Below, piece by piece: positions 55,410 to 64,000 of a stretch of 64,000 nt of DNA. The position numbers were made by a program, and so were the translations under genes. The stretch covers positions 904,833 through 968,832 of the forward strand of contig NZ_JAEUGD010000066.1 of assembly GCF_016775155.1 (NCBI RefSeq). Direction: 5' to 3'. The notes under the pieces are model-generated. The model saw only the letters and a program-made list of their open reading frames with translations, did not search any database and was not told the DNA's origin. This DNA is from Fulvivirga marina. GTDB lineage: Bacteria > Bacteroidota > Bacteroidia > Cytophagales > Cyclobacteriaceae. Position 1 is the stretch's first letter; the number at the start of each line of letters is the position of its first letter.

Positions 55410-57335
55410 ATGTTAGCAATTCAAAACCTTTCCTATTACATTGGAGGTCGCCCTCTTTATGAAGACGCATCTTTACATATCAAACCTAAGGACAAAATTG
55501 GTCTCATAGGCCTGAATGGAGCCGGTAAGTCCACTCTACTCAAATTGATCAATGGAGATTATTCACCAGAAAAAGGTGAGATAGGAAAAAGCAACGAATG
55601 TACAATCGGTTTTCTCAATCAGGATCTACTCTCCTATCAGTCTGAAGACAGTATAGTTTCGGTAGCCATGCAGGCGTTTGGTGAAGCGGTGGAAACCCAG
55701 AGAAGCCTTGAAAAGGTTCTAAAAAAACTTGAAACCGACTACTCTGATGAGCTAGTTGAAAAACTCACTAAACTGCAGGAAAAATTTGAGCGCCTTGAAG
55801 GATATACCATGCAAGCCAAGGCTGAGGAAATTCTAGAAGGTATTGGTTTTAATACTGAAGACCTGCACCGTCCATTGAAGGAATTTTCAGGAGGGTGGAG
55901 AATGCGCGTAATGTTAGCCAAACTGTTGTTGGAAAAACCGTCACTTTTGATGCTGGATGAGCCCACCAACCACCTGGATTTACCCTCTATAGAATGGGTA
56001 GAAAACTATCTCAGGGGTTATGAAGGTGCTGTCATTGTTGTTTCTCACGACAGACAGTTCTTAAACAACACCATCAATAAGGTAGTAGAAGTTTCAAATC
56101 AGCAGCTTACCATGTATGAAGGTAATTATGACTTTTACCTTCAGGAAAAGGAACTACGTTCAGAAATCCAAAAAAATGCCTTTGAAAATCAACAGCAAAA
56201 GATAAAGCAGACAGAACGCTTTATTGAAAAGTTTAGAGCAAAAGCCACAAAAGCTCGTCAGGTTCAGTCAAGAGTAAAGGCATTGGACAGAATGGAAAAA
56301 ATAGAAGATGTGATAGACACCAATGCTGTGGTAAACTTTAAGTTTGATTTTAAACAGAAATCGGGCAGACACGTAATACAACTTGAACATGTAAGCAAAT
56401 CGTACGGAAAGCTCAATATTCTTTCAGACACCACAGCCCACATCGAAAGGGGGGATAAAATAGCCCTTATTGGTGCTAATGGTAAAGGGAAGTCTACCTT
56501 ATTGCGAATAATAGCCGGAACCGAGCCCATTGAAGGCAAAAGACAAGAAGGACATAATGTAAACCTTGGCTTTTATGCTCAGCATCAACTAGAGGACCTG
56601 AATGTTAACAATGAAATACTTGAGGAACTCAAACAAGCCGGAAGTAGGAAAACTGAACTTGAGCTCAGGCAAGTGCTCGGATGCTTTCTATTTACCGGAG
56701 ATGATGTTTTCAAAAAAATCAAAGTATTATCAGGAGGAGAGAAATCCCGAGTTGCTCTAGCAAAAACACTTATATCTGAAGCTAACTTCCTATTATTGGA
56801 TGAACCTACCAACCACCTCGATTTTCAGTCTGAAAATATACTTGTGCAAGCCCTGCAACAATATCAGGGTACATTCATCACAGTTTCGCACAACAGGCAC
56901 TTTGTTTCTCAGGTTGCCAACAAGATCTGGTACATTGAAGACCATCAGATAAAAGAATACCCAGGCTCCTACGAGGAATACAGCTTTTGGAAGAGCAAAG
57001 TAGATGCAGAGAAAAAAGAAGCTACAACACCAGTTCAAAACAACCCCGAGAAACAGGCTAAATCAAAGCCTGCAAAAAAAACAAACAAGAATGATAAACT
57101 TCTCATCAACCATCAACGCGAACTCTCCAAAATTGAAGAGCAGATAGAAGCCGTTGAAAAGGACATCACTCTTGCTGAGAAGGAAATGGCAGACCCTACT
57201 GTTTTTGGCAATCCTGATAAGCTCCAAGAAGCAAACACAAGATACGAAAAGTCAAAAGCTCAGCTACAAGCCCTCAATGACCAATGGGAGTTGAAGGCTG
57301 AAGAAATTGATGAACTAGAAAATAGCTCAGATTAA
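55410..57335 (+). CDS. ABC-F family ATP-binding protein
   Basis: The start is ATG 55410 (MLAIQNLSYYIGG); an in-frame ATG at 55377 is possible. The 641-residue protein has two ABC domains without membrane segments. Walker A motifs are GLNGAGKSTLL and GANGKGKSTLL, signatures FSGGWRMRVMLAK and LSGGEKSRVALAK, and Walker B/H-loop segments DEPTNHLD (twice). The intervening linker and the C-terminal coiled coil (about 570-641) are of Uup/YheS type. Members act on the ribosome or in other translation tasks. Confidence 0.92.
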   Translation: MLAIQNLSYYIGGRPLYEDASLHIKPKDKIGLIGLNGAGKSTLLKLINGDYSPEKGEIGKSNECTIGFLNQDLLSYQSEDSIVSVAMQAFGEAVETQRSLEKVLKKLETDYSDELVEKLTKLQEKFERLEGYTMQAKAEEILEGIGFNTEDLHRPLKEFSGGWRMRVMLAKLLLEKPSLLMLDEPTNHLDLPSIEWVENYLRGYEGAVIVVSHDRQFLNNTINKVVEVSNQQLTMYEGNYDFYLQEKELRSEIQKNAFENQQQKIKQTERFIEKFRAKATKARQVQSRVKALDRMEKIEDVIDTNAVVNFKFDFKQKSGRHVIQLEHVSKSYGKLNILSDTTAHIERGDKIALIGANGKGKSTLLRIIAGTEPIEGKRQEGHNVNLGFYAQHQLEDLNVNNEILEELKQAGSRKTELELRQVLGCFLFTGDDVFKKIKVLSGGEKSRVALAKTLISEANFLLLDEPTNHLDFQSENILVQALQQYQGTFITVSHNRHFVSQVANKIWYIEDHQIKEYPGSYEEYSFWKSKVDAEKKEATTPVQNNPEKQAKSKPAKKTNKNDKLLINHQRELSKIEEQIEAVEKDITLAEKEMADPTVFGNPDKLQEANTRYEKSKAQLQALNDQWELKAEEIDELENSSD

Positions 57336-57659
57336 CTTTACTTCTTAAATAGTAAGGGTAGCTGGAAGCAGTAGCTTAAGTTAAGATTCTAATTTAAACC
57401 TTACCTAACTCTGAAAAAATCTTCCTTGTAAGTGAGGTTTAAATTAAAATCATTATGATAAGTGTAACAGCAAATGCTACCGCATATCGATAAATCATTT
57501 TCCTTAATTGTAATTCGTAAATCCTCATAATAAAAATTAAATTTATGTAAAATATCTTCTTTTAATACTACCATTCTACAAACGGTAACTCCTTTCTTCA
57601 ATCTTCTTTCAAAATCGGCCGCAAACTTACATACTTATATCAGAGATTTGCAATAAATA
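57336..57659. other. Intergenic stretch after ABC-F gene
   Basis: These 324 bp carry one small minus-strand frame (57401-57574, described separately) and otherwise AT-rich sequence. No strong hairpin terminator was identified after the ABC-F stop. Confidence 0.5.
57401..57574 (-). CDS. Possible small protein, 57 aa
   Basis: An ATG at 57574 is preceded 13 bp upstream by AAAGGAG on the minus strand and opens MVVLKEDILHKFNFYYEDLR. The product has no recognised motif; three Cys lie in ICGSICCYTY. It may be a real short gene or chance. It does not overlap neighbours. Confidence 0.3.
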   Translation of the reverse strand: MVVLKEDILHKFNFYYEDLRITIKENDLSICGSICCYTYHNDFNLNLTYKEDFFRVR

Positions 57660-58430
57660 TTAAAAACAAATTCCAATTTTAAATTCCAACCTATCCATAG
57701 TCCTCAACATCTCTGTTTTACCTCCCCCTCCCCACACATAATCTCCCTCTCCCCATATATAATTTAATGGGTACTCCTCTTTCATCTCTTGCCGACTCCA
57801 ACCTACCGCCGCTATAAAATCAACTTTGCTCTTAGTATCAAAAATGAAGCCAAAACCTAATTTAAACAACTTCCCTCCTTTGATTTCATCAACATAACCC
57901 TTCATAACTGACTTGCCCCACATTTTGCTATACCCAGCTCCAGCATAGTAGTAAACTCTGCTAAAGCGACTGAACAAATCTCCCTTATAGCATAAGTATA
58001 CAGGCACATTAGCATAGTAATTATACTCCTCATAACCCATACCCAACCCAACCTGCAAAAACCTTTTAAAGCGATAGCTTCCTAGTATACTAACCGTTGG
58101 GTAAACATCATTATTATTTAGACCTCCACCCCACATCACCCCCATCAACACTTCTTTATCAAATTTCTTAACAAAACTACTTTTGTTCAGTGAGTCTAAG
58201 ATGCCAAGATCAACACCTGGCTGCATATCACTTCTCAACACTATACTATGAATTTCTCTCGCTCTAAAACCTTGATTTTCACCACCAAACCTTACAAACA
58301 CTGAATCATGGTTAAGTGATAATAATCTCCCCAATATGGCACTTCTGTCTTTAAAGTATATTTTATCAACCTGGGCATTTGCAGCACCAGCCACTATTAA
58401 TAAAGTGGTCAAAATCACCCTATTCTTCAT
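57660..58430 (-). CDS. Exported protein, probable outer-membrane barrel
   Basis: This 256-residue protein has a clear signal peptide (MKNRVILTTLLIVAGAANAQ). The mature part opens with KIYFKDRSAILGRLLSLNHD, followed by Gly/Tyr-rich beta-strand segments (VGLGMGYEEYNYYANVPVYL, YYYAGAGYSKMWG, FKLGFGFIFDTKSK) ending RLEFKIGICF. This is the pattern of an outer-membrane beta-barrel. It overlaps the preceding LVIVD-type lipoprotein by 11 bp, so both come from the ECF-type promoter at 59764-59795. Confidence 0.62.
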   Translation of the reverse strand: MKNRVILTTLLIVAGAANAQVDKIYFKDRSAILGRLLSLNHDSVFVRFGGENQGFRAREIHSIVLRSDMQPGVDLGILDSLNKSSFVKKFDKEVLMGVMWGGGLNNNDVYPTVSILGSYRFKRFLQVGLGMGYEEYNYYANVPVYLCYKGDLFSRFSRVYYYAGAGYSKMWGKSVMKGYVDEIKGGKLFKLGFGFIFDTKSKVDFIAAVGWSRQEMKEEYPLNYIWGEGDYVWGGGGKTEMLRTMDRLEFKIGICF

Positions 58431-59730
58431 TATCTGAAATTTCTAGATGACTTAGAAAAACAATGTTATCCAGATCAGAATAGTCATACTGATAAAGTCC
58501 ATCTTCCCCTATCATCATAGCAATATTGTTAAACGGTATAATATCAAATGCTTTAATATCTTTATAATGCGCCATCAATTTGTTGCCAATATTACTTATA
58601 TCACTTGCATCAAATATCTTCAGCCCATCGTCCCCATCACATATAAAAAGTACATCTCCATCTTTACCTAAACCATGCGGGTTATGCATATTGTATGTGA
58701 ATAGCAACTCCGGGCTGCTGATATTCGATATATCAATAACCTCAAGTTGATTAGTAAAACCTTGACATTCCGTACCAGAACGTAACGTTACGTAGGCATA
58801 ATCTCCATCCACTACCACAGGATCACAGCTTGTGACATGCTCATAGCTCGACACCCACGTAGGTTGAGCAGGGGTAACTAAATCCATAATATACATACCA
58901 TTCTGAGCTCCGATAAACAAAAAGTTGTTATTAGGAAAAATAGTTTCTATTCCCCAGTTGATAGCCACTTTTTCTTCCGCTTGTAAATCAGTTGAATGGG
59001 TTACGTTAACAGGGTATAAATCTGACTGATCAACCGCATAGAGATAATCCCCAACCAGTGCGAATCTGGCCATTGAACCTGCCATCCCAGGGTTAGTTGG
59101 TGCCACTGCAGTATTGGCATCAAAAGTTGCAACTCGATCAACAGCAATGCCACCTTCATAGAGCATCCCCCAGTCATATCCTGCTTCACAATCCGATTCA
59201 TAAAGTTCAACCTGCTCTACAGCTTTCCAATCTGTCACTACCCCCATCTGAGAGTCAGCATAAAACCCGTATGAATTATATCCGTGAAAAATATTTTCTA
59301 CTCTCCCTACCTCTTTTGCATTTTGAACATCTGCTATATCAATAGCTACAAGGTCAATATAGCTATCAGAAAAAAGTATATTGCCACGAACCGCTATATC
59401 GAATGAACCTGGTATTTTGATAAAGGCTATATTCTCAGGATTAGCAGGATCATGGTTATCAATTACATGAACACCTTGGTTTGGTTCATTGATAAACAGG
59501 TACCCATCCCTAAAGTAGATTTTTCCCGTCTGTTGCAGATTATGTGCAGGTAACGTAGTCACAGAAGATCTTATATCCTCCAATGTTGTATAAACCGGCT
59601 CATAATAAGTGTAGCTATTCTTTACTTCGCAGTTGTCACCACAGCCAGACAACAAAATACTTGCACACAGCACTGTTAATACAGTTATCATAATTTGACT
59701 TACATGTGTCACAGTTTTAATCTTTTGCAT
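58420..59730 (-). CDS. LVIVD-repeat beta-propeller lipoprotein
   Basis: This 436-residue protein has a leader ending ILLSGC (lipobox). The mature protein contains repeated segments such as YLFINEPNQGVHVIDNHDP, LVAIDIADVQNAKEVG, GMYIMDLVTPAQPTWVSSY and LEVIDISNISSPELLFTYN, the LVIVD-type propeller common in Bacteroidota surface lipoproteins. It is the first gene of a two-gene operon and its promoter matches that of the ECF sigma gene, so it is a likely ECF target. Confidence 0.75.
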   Translation of the reverse strand: MQKIKTVTHVSQIMITVLTVLCASILLSGCGDNCEVKNSYTYYEPVYTTLEDIRSSVTTLPAHNLQQTGKIYFRDGYLFINEPNQGVHVIDNHDPANPENIAFIKIPGSFDIAVRGNILFSDSYIDLVAIDIADVQNAKEVGRVENIFHGYNSYGFYADSQMGVVTDWKAVEQVELYESDCEAGYDWGMLYEGGIAVDRVATFDANTAVAPTNPGMAGSMARFALVGDYLYAVDQSDLYPVNVTHSTDLQAEEKVAINWGIETIFPNNNFLFIGAQNGMYIMDLVTPAQPTWVSSYEHVTSCDPVVVDGDYAYVTLRSGTECQGFTNQLEVIDISNISSPELLFTYNMHNPHGLGKDGDVLFICDGDDGLKIFDASDISNIGNKLMAHYKDIKAFDIIPFNNIAMMIGEDGLYQYDYSDLDNIVFLSHLEISDNEE

Positions 59731-59763
59731 GATTGGAATGTTTTAAAAGCCACTAACTAATAA

Positions 59764-59795
59764 ATAGACACAAAAAACTTACTGAGGGTTGGAAT
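59764..59795 (-). promoter_or_regulatory. ECF-type promoter 2 (LVIVD lipoprotein operon)
   Basis: On the minus strand ATTCCAACC (59795-59787) and TGTCTAT (59770-59764) are separated by 16 bp, and the start codon is at 59730. The AAC-type -35 and GTC-type -10 are typical of ECF sigma promoters, and sequence and spacing are identical to the promoter of the ECF sigma gene. Confidence 0.75.
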
Positions 59796-59901
59796 GTATT
59801 TAAATTTTTTCTCAAAAAAGTAGAGTTTAAAATCAATCAACATCAGTTTATTTTACTGCAAGTTCAATTAGTAATAAAAAACATCTCAAATATCAATATT
59901 A

Positions 59902-61494
59902 TTAATTATTGAAGACGTACTTAAACCTGAAACCAATTTCAAGTGTTGTAGGTCGGCTGGTATACTCGGATTCTGATTTGGTAATAGAACTAATGGACTG
60001 TTTTACCTGAGGAATAATTGCTAACCGATAACGGGAACCAAAATCATAACTAAATTCTGATCCTAGTAACCCACTAATCTGATAAGTTCTGTACTGGGAC
60101 TCCGATCCGGCAGAAATATTCACATCTTCTATATCACCCGAAGTCGCACTGATCTGATTTTTAAGCAAAATATTATTGGCTATGCCACTAAGCAAAACAA
60201 TGTTGAACTTATTATCAAGAAGAACATATCCTGCTTGTATGGGTACTGAAACCAGTTCATAAGTATTATTGACATCATATGGGGCGGTAAATGTGACATC
60301 CTCTGCCGCATCAATGTCAGTAAAATTACTTAGTGTCTTTACAGAGCCCTGATCAGAAGTACTAACTACGTTTGACGTACTTGTGGTCTCCTGCTGGGCA
60401 TAAATTACCCCACTTTGCAAAACCCATTTTTCTGAAAGCCTTGTACCAAAGTTAACCCCCACATTATAGGACTGTCCAGCTTTCTCCTTACCAAACGAAG
60501 GTGCCCTCTTCGAATCAACGTTGAACCGCGATGTTTCCATCAGCCCCATATCACTGTCAACATTACCCCCTCCCATATTTGGGTTGAAACTTCCTGCTGA
60601 AAATCCAACACCAGCCCAAAGGTTATCATTTGCATTATTTTTCTTCTTTGATGGTACATAACTATACCACGGTACCATGTTCAGTTCCCTATCCTCTAAT
60701 GGTGCTGTTTCCAGATACTCGAACAGCCGATCTAATTTCTCCGGCAATTCACTCTGATTAATCTGATTTGATGCCATAAGACTTTTTTCTTCACTATCAA
60801 ATGCATCTCCATTAACACTGTTTACACCTGCCTCCACATCTGTATTATAACCATCTTCCGATAACGCAAATACATTTGTACCTTGACCAAGATCATGGTC
60901 ATCAACATTCCGAGCATTCTTTTTTACATGCTCATTTGTAGTAGCCGCACCGCTTGCGATGCCGGCCTTATTAACAGAACTGCTATTATTTGAGTTGGAA
61001 TAACTTTCATGGCTTCCTTCTTTATTATCATCGTCAAGATTATAATTCTTCAACTCATCATATTCCAGATCTCTACTAACCTTACCTTCATGAGTCAAAT
61101 AACGCTGTTCTTCTTTCGTAACCTGATCTTCATCATCTATCAAGCCACTTTCCTCTATGGCATTGGATTCTGGTTGTTTACTTCCCTGAGCGTCTCTTCC
61201 TATATTATCTTCTTGTCTATTTCCCGACTCCCACCTGGCTAGCTCACTATCATCAGCACCAAGATCATTCAATTGAAGATGATAAACTGCTACCCCTCCC
61301 ACTGACATAGCAAATACTACAGATGCTGCCGCCAATAATTGAAATAGCAATAACCTTCTTTTATACTTTCCTGCCGATGACTGGGAAACACCTAATTCAA
61401 CCCTCTCCCAAACTGATGCCGAAACATCCATTTCAGCGTCTGCAAATGCGTTTTCCCACTCCTTTTCGAACTGCGTTTTATCTTGCATTTCCAT
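59902..61494 (-). CDS. Anti-sigma-like protein with C-terminal outer-membrane barrel domain
   Basis: This 530-residue protein begins with a short cytosolic domain (about 1-45, FEKEWENAFADAEMDVSASVWERVE), then one transmembrane helix (about 47-72). A long low-complexity Asn/Ser/Asp/Glu region follows (about 75-260). The last 235 residues form an outer-membrane barrel-type domain (LWAGVGFSAGSFNPNMGGGN, YNVGVNFGTRLSEKWVLQSG, TTLEIGFRFKYVF). It overlaps the ECF sigma gene by 17 bp, as an anti-sigma factor would. Whether inner-membrane helix and barrel are both used in one chain is not clear. Confidence 0.7.
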   Translation of the reverse strand: MEMQDKTQFEKEWENAFADAEMDVSASVWERVELGVSQSSAGKYKRRLLLFQLLAAASVVFAMSVGGVAVYHLQLNDLGADDSELARWESGNRQEDNIGRDAQGSKQPESNAIEESGLIDDEDQVTKEEQRYLTHEGKVSRDLEYDELKNYNLDDDNKEGSHESYSNSNNSSSVNKAGIASGAATTNEHVKKNARNVDDHDLGQGTNVFALSEDGYNTDVEAGVNSVNGDAFDSEEKSLMASNQINQSELPEKLDRLFEYLETAPLEDRELNMVPWYSYVPSKKKNNANDNLWAGVGFSAGSFNPNMGGGNVDSDMGLMETSRFNVDSKRAPSFGKEKAGQSYNVGVNFGTRLSEKWVLQSGVIYAQQETTSTSNVVSTSDQGSVKTLSNFTDIDAAEDVTFTAPYDVNNTYELVSVPIQAGYVLLDNKFNIVLLSGIANNILLKNQISATSGDIEDVNISAGSESQYRTYQISGLLGSEFSYDFGSRYRLAIIPQVKQSISSITKSESEYTSRPTTLEIGFRFKYVFNN

Positions 61495-62029
61495 AACTAA
61501 TACTTTCTTCAGTTTCTATTTTATCTCTTAACAAGCTCTTAGCTCTGGCGTATTGAGACTTAGAGGTCCCTTCACTAATATTTAATAACTGAGCAATTTC
61601 CTTGTGAGAATAACCCTCCACAGCAAACAGGTTAAATATAACCTGACAACCGGAGGGCAACTCCTGAATCATCTTCAGCAACTCTCTAAAGTGAAAGTCG
61701 GCGAGCGAAAAGCTACTTTCTTCAGAAAAATTCAGTTCGTGAACATCAACCATAGGAAAGAGATACAACTTACTCCTTTGATGGTTAAGTGCAGTATTGA
61801 TTACTATCCTTTTAACCCAGAAGTCAAGCCTGGCCTCTCCCCTGAATGTTTTGATTTTTTCAAATATTTTTATAAAAGACTCTTGGAGAATGTCTTCAGC
61901 CTCCTGATCAGACTTTGAATAGCGCATAGCCACAACCATCATCTTTTTAGAATAAAGATCGAATAATTGCTTTTGGGATTTTCTATCTCCCTTACAACAG
62001 CCCTCAATAAGCGCTTTTTCAGAATCCAT
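61478..62029 (-). CDS. ECF-family RNA polymerase sigma factor
   Basis: This 183-residue protein has region 2 (KKMMVVAMRYSKSDQEAEDI, LQESFIKIFEKIKTFRGEA, LDFWVKRIVINTALNHQRS) and region 4 (LPSGCQVIFNLFAVEGYSHK, then EIAQLLNISEGTSKSQYARA). It is typical of the Bacteroidota ECF sigma factors that control envelope genes. It overlaps the anti-sigma-like gene, and its own promoter carries the same motif as the LVIVD operon, so it is probably autoregulated. Confidence 0.93.
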   Translation of the reverse strand: MDSEKALIEGCCKGDRKSQKQLFDLYSKKMMVVAMRYSKSDQEAEDILQESFIKIFEKIKTFRGEARLDFWVKRIVINTALNHQRSKLYLFPMVDVHELNFSEESSFSLADFHFRELLKMIQELPSGCQVIFNLFAVEGYSHKEIAQLLNISEGTSKSQYARAKSLLRDKIETEESISYGNAR

Positions 62030-62058
62030 ATAATATATCTGATGCGATCATGTTTTAT

Positions 62059-62090
62059 ATAGACACCACAACATTCCAATAGGTTGGAAT
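62059..62090 (-). promoter_or_regulatory. ECF-type promoter 1 (ECF sigma/anti-sigma operon)
   Basis: On the minus strand ATTCCAACC (62090-62082), 16 bp, TGTCTAT (62065-62059), then the start codon at 62029. The match to promoter 2 is exact in both boxes and spacing, which implies autoregulation by the encoded sigma factor. Confidence 0.75.
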
Positions 62091-62133
62091 CATTCTTGTA
62101 TATCGCAAAATTAATTATATTTTTATTGCCATT

Positions 62134-63420
62134 ATGAAAAATTGGATAACAGCTACGCTTTTTATATTTGTTTTAAGCGCATATAATTTACCCCATCATC
62201 TATCTTCGCCTACTTACCAGAACAAAAAATTAGTATACAAGGACGCTACCTACGAACCCGAGATCAGGACAGTTCAACTCTATCCTTACACAGGGAACGC
62301 CAATGCTGTACTATCACCATCTGTAGCTACCCTGAACAATAACAATCTGTTACTGGAATTTGATGACTTGGTTCAGGCTCCTGAGAATTATAGAGTAAAA
62401 ATCATCCATTGCAATAGTGACTGGACACCATCGCGACTAAGAAGTCTTGACTATCTATACGACTACAATGAGTTCAACATTGATAATTATCAGCTATCAG
62501 TAGATACTAAATTGTCATACGTCCACTACAAATTCAAAATACCCAGCCTCAAAGTTCCTGGCAATTACCTTTTGGTGGCCTATAGAGGCACCGATGAATC
62601 TGACATTATCTTATCCAAAAGGTTTATGCTTTTCAATAGCCTGGTATCTATTAATCTATTGAGTGACCTTACCGGTTTAAGTTCAAACAACCGGCTAAAC
62701 CAACAACTTGACTTCACCATAGACTATAATGATTACCCATTACAAAACCCGATGGAAAACGTATCTATAGTAATCCGACAAAACCAAAGATGGGACAACG
62801 CCATTACTACGCTCAGGCCCAATTTTATACGTGAAAACATTAACCAATTGGAATATCGCTTCTTTAATTATGAAAACAACTTTAAAGGTGGCAATGAATT
62901 TCGCTTTTTTGATATGAGATCACTACGGTACCCTGGGCAGAACGTTCAACGTGCTAACATAAATACACGTCCTACTCTGATAGACTTGATGATTGACAAA
63001 CCCAGAATTTACCAACCCTACACGCAGTACGATGACCTGAATGGAGAGTATTTTATTGCTAATTCTGACACCGGAAACGGTTCAGTGCAAAGTGACTATG
63101 TTACTGTTAGATTTCACCTTAAAGCAAGTAAAGTTAATGGTGAGGTTTATGTTATAGGTGAAATGAATAACTGGAACCTCCAGGACAGAATGAACTATGA
63201 TGAGGTGTCTGGCTTATATAATGGTGAGATGATCCTAAAACAAGGCTATTACGACTACCAATATTATATTAAAGGAGATACTCTAAGGTCCAATTACTTT
63301 GAAGGGGATCACTTTCAAACGGAAAATGAGTATGAAATATTCGTTTACTATAAACCGCCAACCAGTCGATCTGAGTTACTCATAGGGTATGGGTATTACG
63401 AAATGAACCCTTCCAGATAA
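62134..63420 (+). CDS. T9SS Plug protein (DUF5103)
   Basis: This 428-residue protein has a hydrophobic leader and the DUF5103 pattern: IRTVQLYPYTGNANAVLSPS, VKIIHCNSDWTPSRLRSLD, PGNYLLVAYRGTDESDIILS, VSIVIRQNQRWDN and EYFIANSDTGNGSVQSDYV. Plug proteins close the SprA translocon pore of the type IX secretion system from the periplasmic side. It lies divergent to the ECF sigma gene and convergent with cas6. Confidence 0.85.
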   Translation: MKNWITATLFIFVLSAYNLPHHLSSPTYQNKKLVYKDATYEPEIRTVQLYPYTGNANAVLSPSVATLNNNNLLLEFDDLVQAPENYRVKIIHCNSDWTPSRLRSLDYLYDYNEFNIDNYQLSVDTKLSYVHYKFKIPSLKVPGNYLLVAYRGTDESDIILSKRFMLFNSLVSINLLSDLTGLSSNNRLNQQLDFTIDYNDYPLQNPMENVSIVIRQNQRWDNAITTLRPNFIRENINQLEYRFFNYENNFKGGNEFRFFDMRSLRYPGQNVQRANINTRPTLIDLMIDKPRIYQPYTQYDDLNGEYFIANSDTGNGSVQSDYVTVRFHLKASKVNGEVYVIGEMNNWNLQDRMNYDEVSGLYNGEMILKQGYYDYQYYIKGDTLRSNYFEGDHFQTENEYEIFVYYKPPTSRSELLIGYGYYEMNPSR

Positions 63421-63424
63421 GATA

Positions 63425-64000
63425 CTAAGCGTAGCTAAATTCGTATTTAAGCACGCGGCTATTAGGGTTGGAATGTGCTACATCAAGCATTCCAAACCCT
63501 TTATGGGTAAACTGCCCTAAACCACAATGAAGCACAAAATCTTGAACTTCTTTTGCCGCATATAAGGTAAATGGGAAGGTATAACCTCTAATCTCATATT
63601 TTACATCACGGTCATAAACGGGATAAATACGAGCAAATTTCTTTTGAGCTGCGGTAAGTCTGGCAATATAGGTTTTATCAGGCACAACCTGAAACTTATA
63701 AAACCCCTCCAGCTGTTCTTTATCAAACATGTCTGATGCTGCCATTCTCTCCATGGTAGACTCATAAAGGAGATCTGAAAAAGTGTCCGTTTCAGGGGGA
63801 ATAAACCGCTTGGCTGTACTATCATTAAATGATGAATTCAGAATAACAAGCGGTGAGATGCAGACAAACTTCAGCGAATCTTTCAAATCAATTTGTTCTT
63901 CAAGCTCAACAGTTTCGGGTTTAAGGTACAGTCCTCCAATTTCCACCTGACTAAACTCAAATAAATTTGTTAAAAAATAATCAATAAACGGCTTGTTCGG
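63425..64000 (-). CDS. cas6: CRISPR-associated endoribonuclease Cas6 (5' end outside window)
   Basis: The frame is open to the right edge, giving 191 visible residues; a further 40-60 N-terminal residues should lie beyond it. The edge reads PNKPFIDYFLTNLFEFSQVE, IGGLYLKPETVEL, a typical Cas6 stretch. The C-terminus has VLHCGLGQFTHKGFGMLDV, the Gly-rich loop of the RAMP fold. Cas6 cleaves pre-crRNA within repeats. It converges with the Plug gene (4 bp apart), so other cas genes and the array, if present, are to the right. Confidence 0.85.
   Translation of the reverse strand, partial: PNKPFIDYFLTNLFEFSQVEIGGLYLKPETVELEEQIDLKDSLKFVCISPLVILNSSFNDSTAKRFIPPETDTFSDLLYESTMERMAASDMFDKEQLEGFYKFQVVPDKTYIARLTAAQKKFARIYPVYDRDVKYEIRGYTFPFTLYAAKEVQDFVLHCGLGQFTHKGFGMLDVAHSNPNSRVLKYEFSYA

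Noticed and set aside
63463-63474. Third GGTTGGAAT copy that could be an ECF promoter
   Set aside because: It lies inside cas6 and has no ATAGACA at the 16-bp spacing.
63421-64000. CRISPR repeats near cas6
   Set aside because: No direct repeats with regular spacing were found; the space is fully coding.

Overview
The window (about 42% GC by eye, densely coded) looks like a chromosomal segment of a gliding-type member of the Bacteroidota, most likely Cytophagales. The evidence is surface proteins with a C-terminal gliding-associated (CHU_C, T9SS type B) domain, two PorP/SprF proteins, a T9SS Plug (DUF5103) gene, a promoter with the Bacteroidota TAnnTTTG -7 box, weak Shine-Dalgarno sequences, an ECF sigma factor paired with an outer-membrane-like anti-sigma protein, and many SPII lipoproteins. 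No rRNA, tRNA, insertion sequence or CRISPR repeat array was seen.

Layout. 1-6.6 kb: 3' part of a giant adhesin built of 300-bp repeats, coupled to a PorP/SprF-OmpA fusion. 6.7-10.4 kb: a lipoprotein, a SUFU-domain protein, a thioredoxin remnant and an unknown protein. 10.4-18.3 kb: a LipL32-family secreted protein, a PorP/SprF plus FG-GAP adhesin operon, a TPR histidine kinase with a NarL/LuxR response regulator, and a small membrane protein. Three promoters here share one rigid 73-bp architecture (see findings). 18.5-21.1 kb: ccoS (50 aa) and ccoI for cytochrome cbb3 oxidase maturation. 21.2-29.7 kb: a membrane protein and an AraC regulator, divergent from a one-module type I PKS (KS-AT-DH-KR-ACP-TE) and a lipocalin-like gene. 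30-33.4 kb: a STAS-like gene, a decayed GNAT gene, and a DUF4157 effector with a phospholipase C-like toxin domain followed by two paralogous small membrane proteins (candidate immunity). 33.5-38.3 kb: a five-gene glycosyltransferase/lipoprotein operon. 38.5-44.4 kb: dienoyl-CoA isomerase, a small membrane protein, a Crp/Fnr regulator with DMT, GNAT and nitroreductase genes, a TPR protein and a small protein. 44.7-50.1 kb: a urease locus (Ni permease, fused ureAB, ureC, ureF, ureG, opposite-strand ureD) without ureE. 50.3-57.3 kb: a metalloprotease lipoprotein, an Mpo1-like protein, an AraC regulator, a TPR/DUF1579-like protein, a small lipoprotein, a PQQ-type sugar dehydrogenase and an ABC-F ATPase. 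57.7-62 kb: an ECF sigma/anti-sigma operon and a two-gene envelope operon sharing one ECF-type promoter. 62.1-64 kb: the T9SS Plug gene and the 3' part of cas6, so a CRISPR-Cas locus probably begins just beyond the right edge.

The unifying theme is the cell surface: T9SS cargo and its PorP partners, two envelope regulons whose promoters can be read directly (a two-component set at 11-18.5 kb and an ECF set at 59.7-62.1 kb), surface glycan synthesis, and an effector-like toxin cassette.
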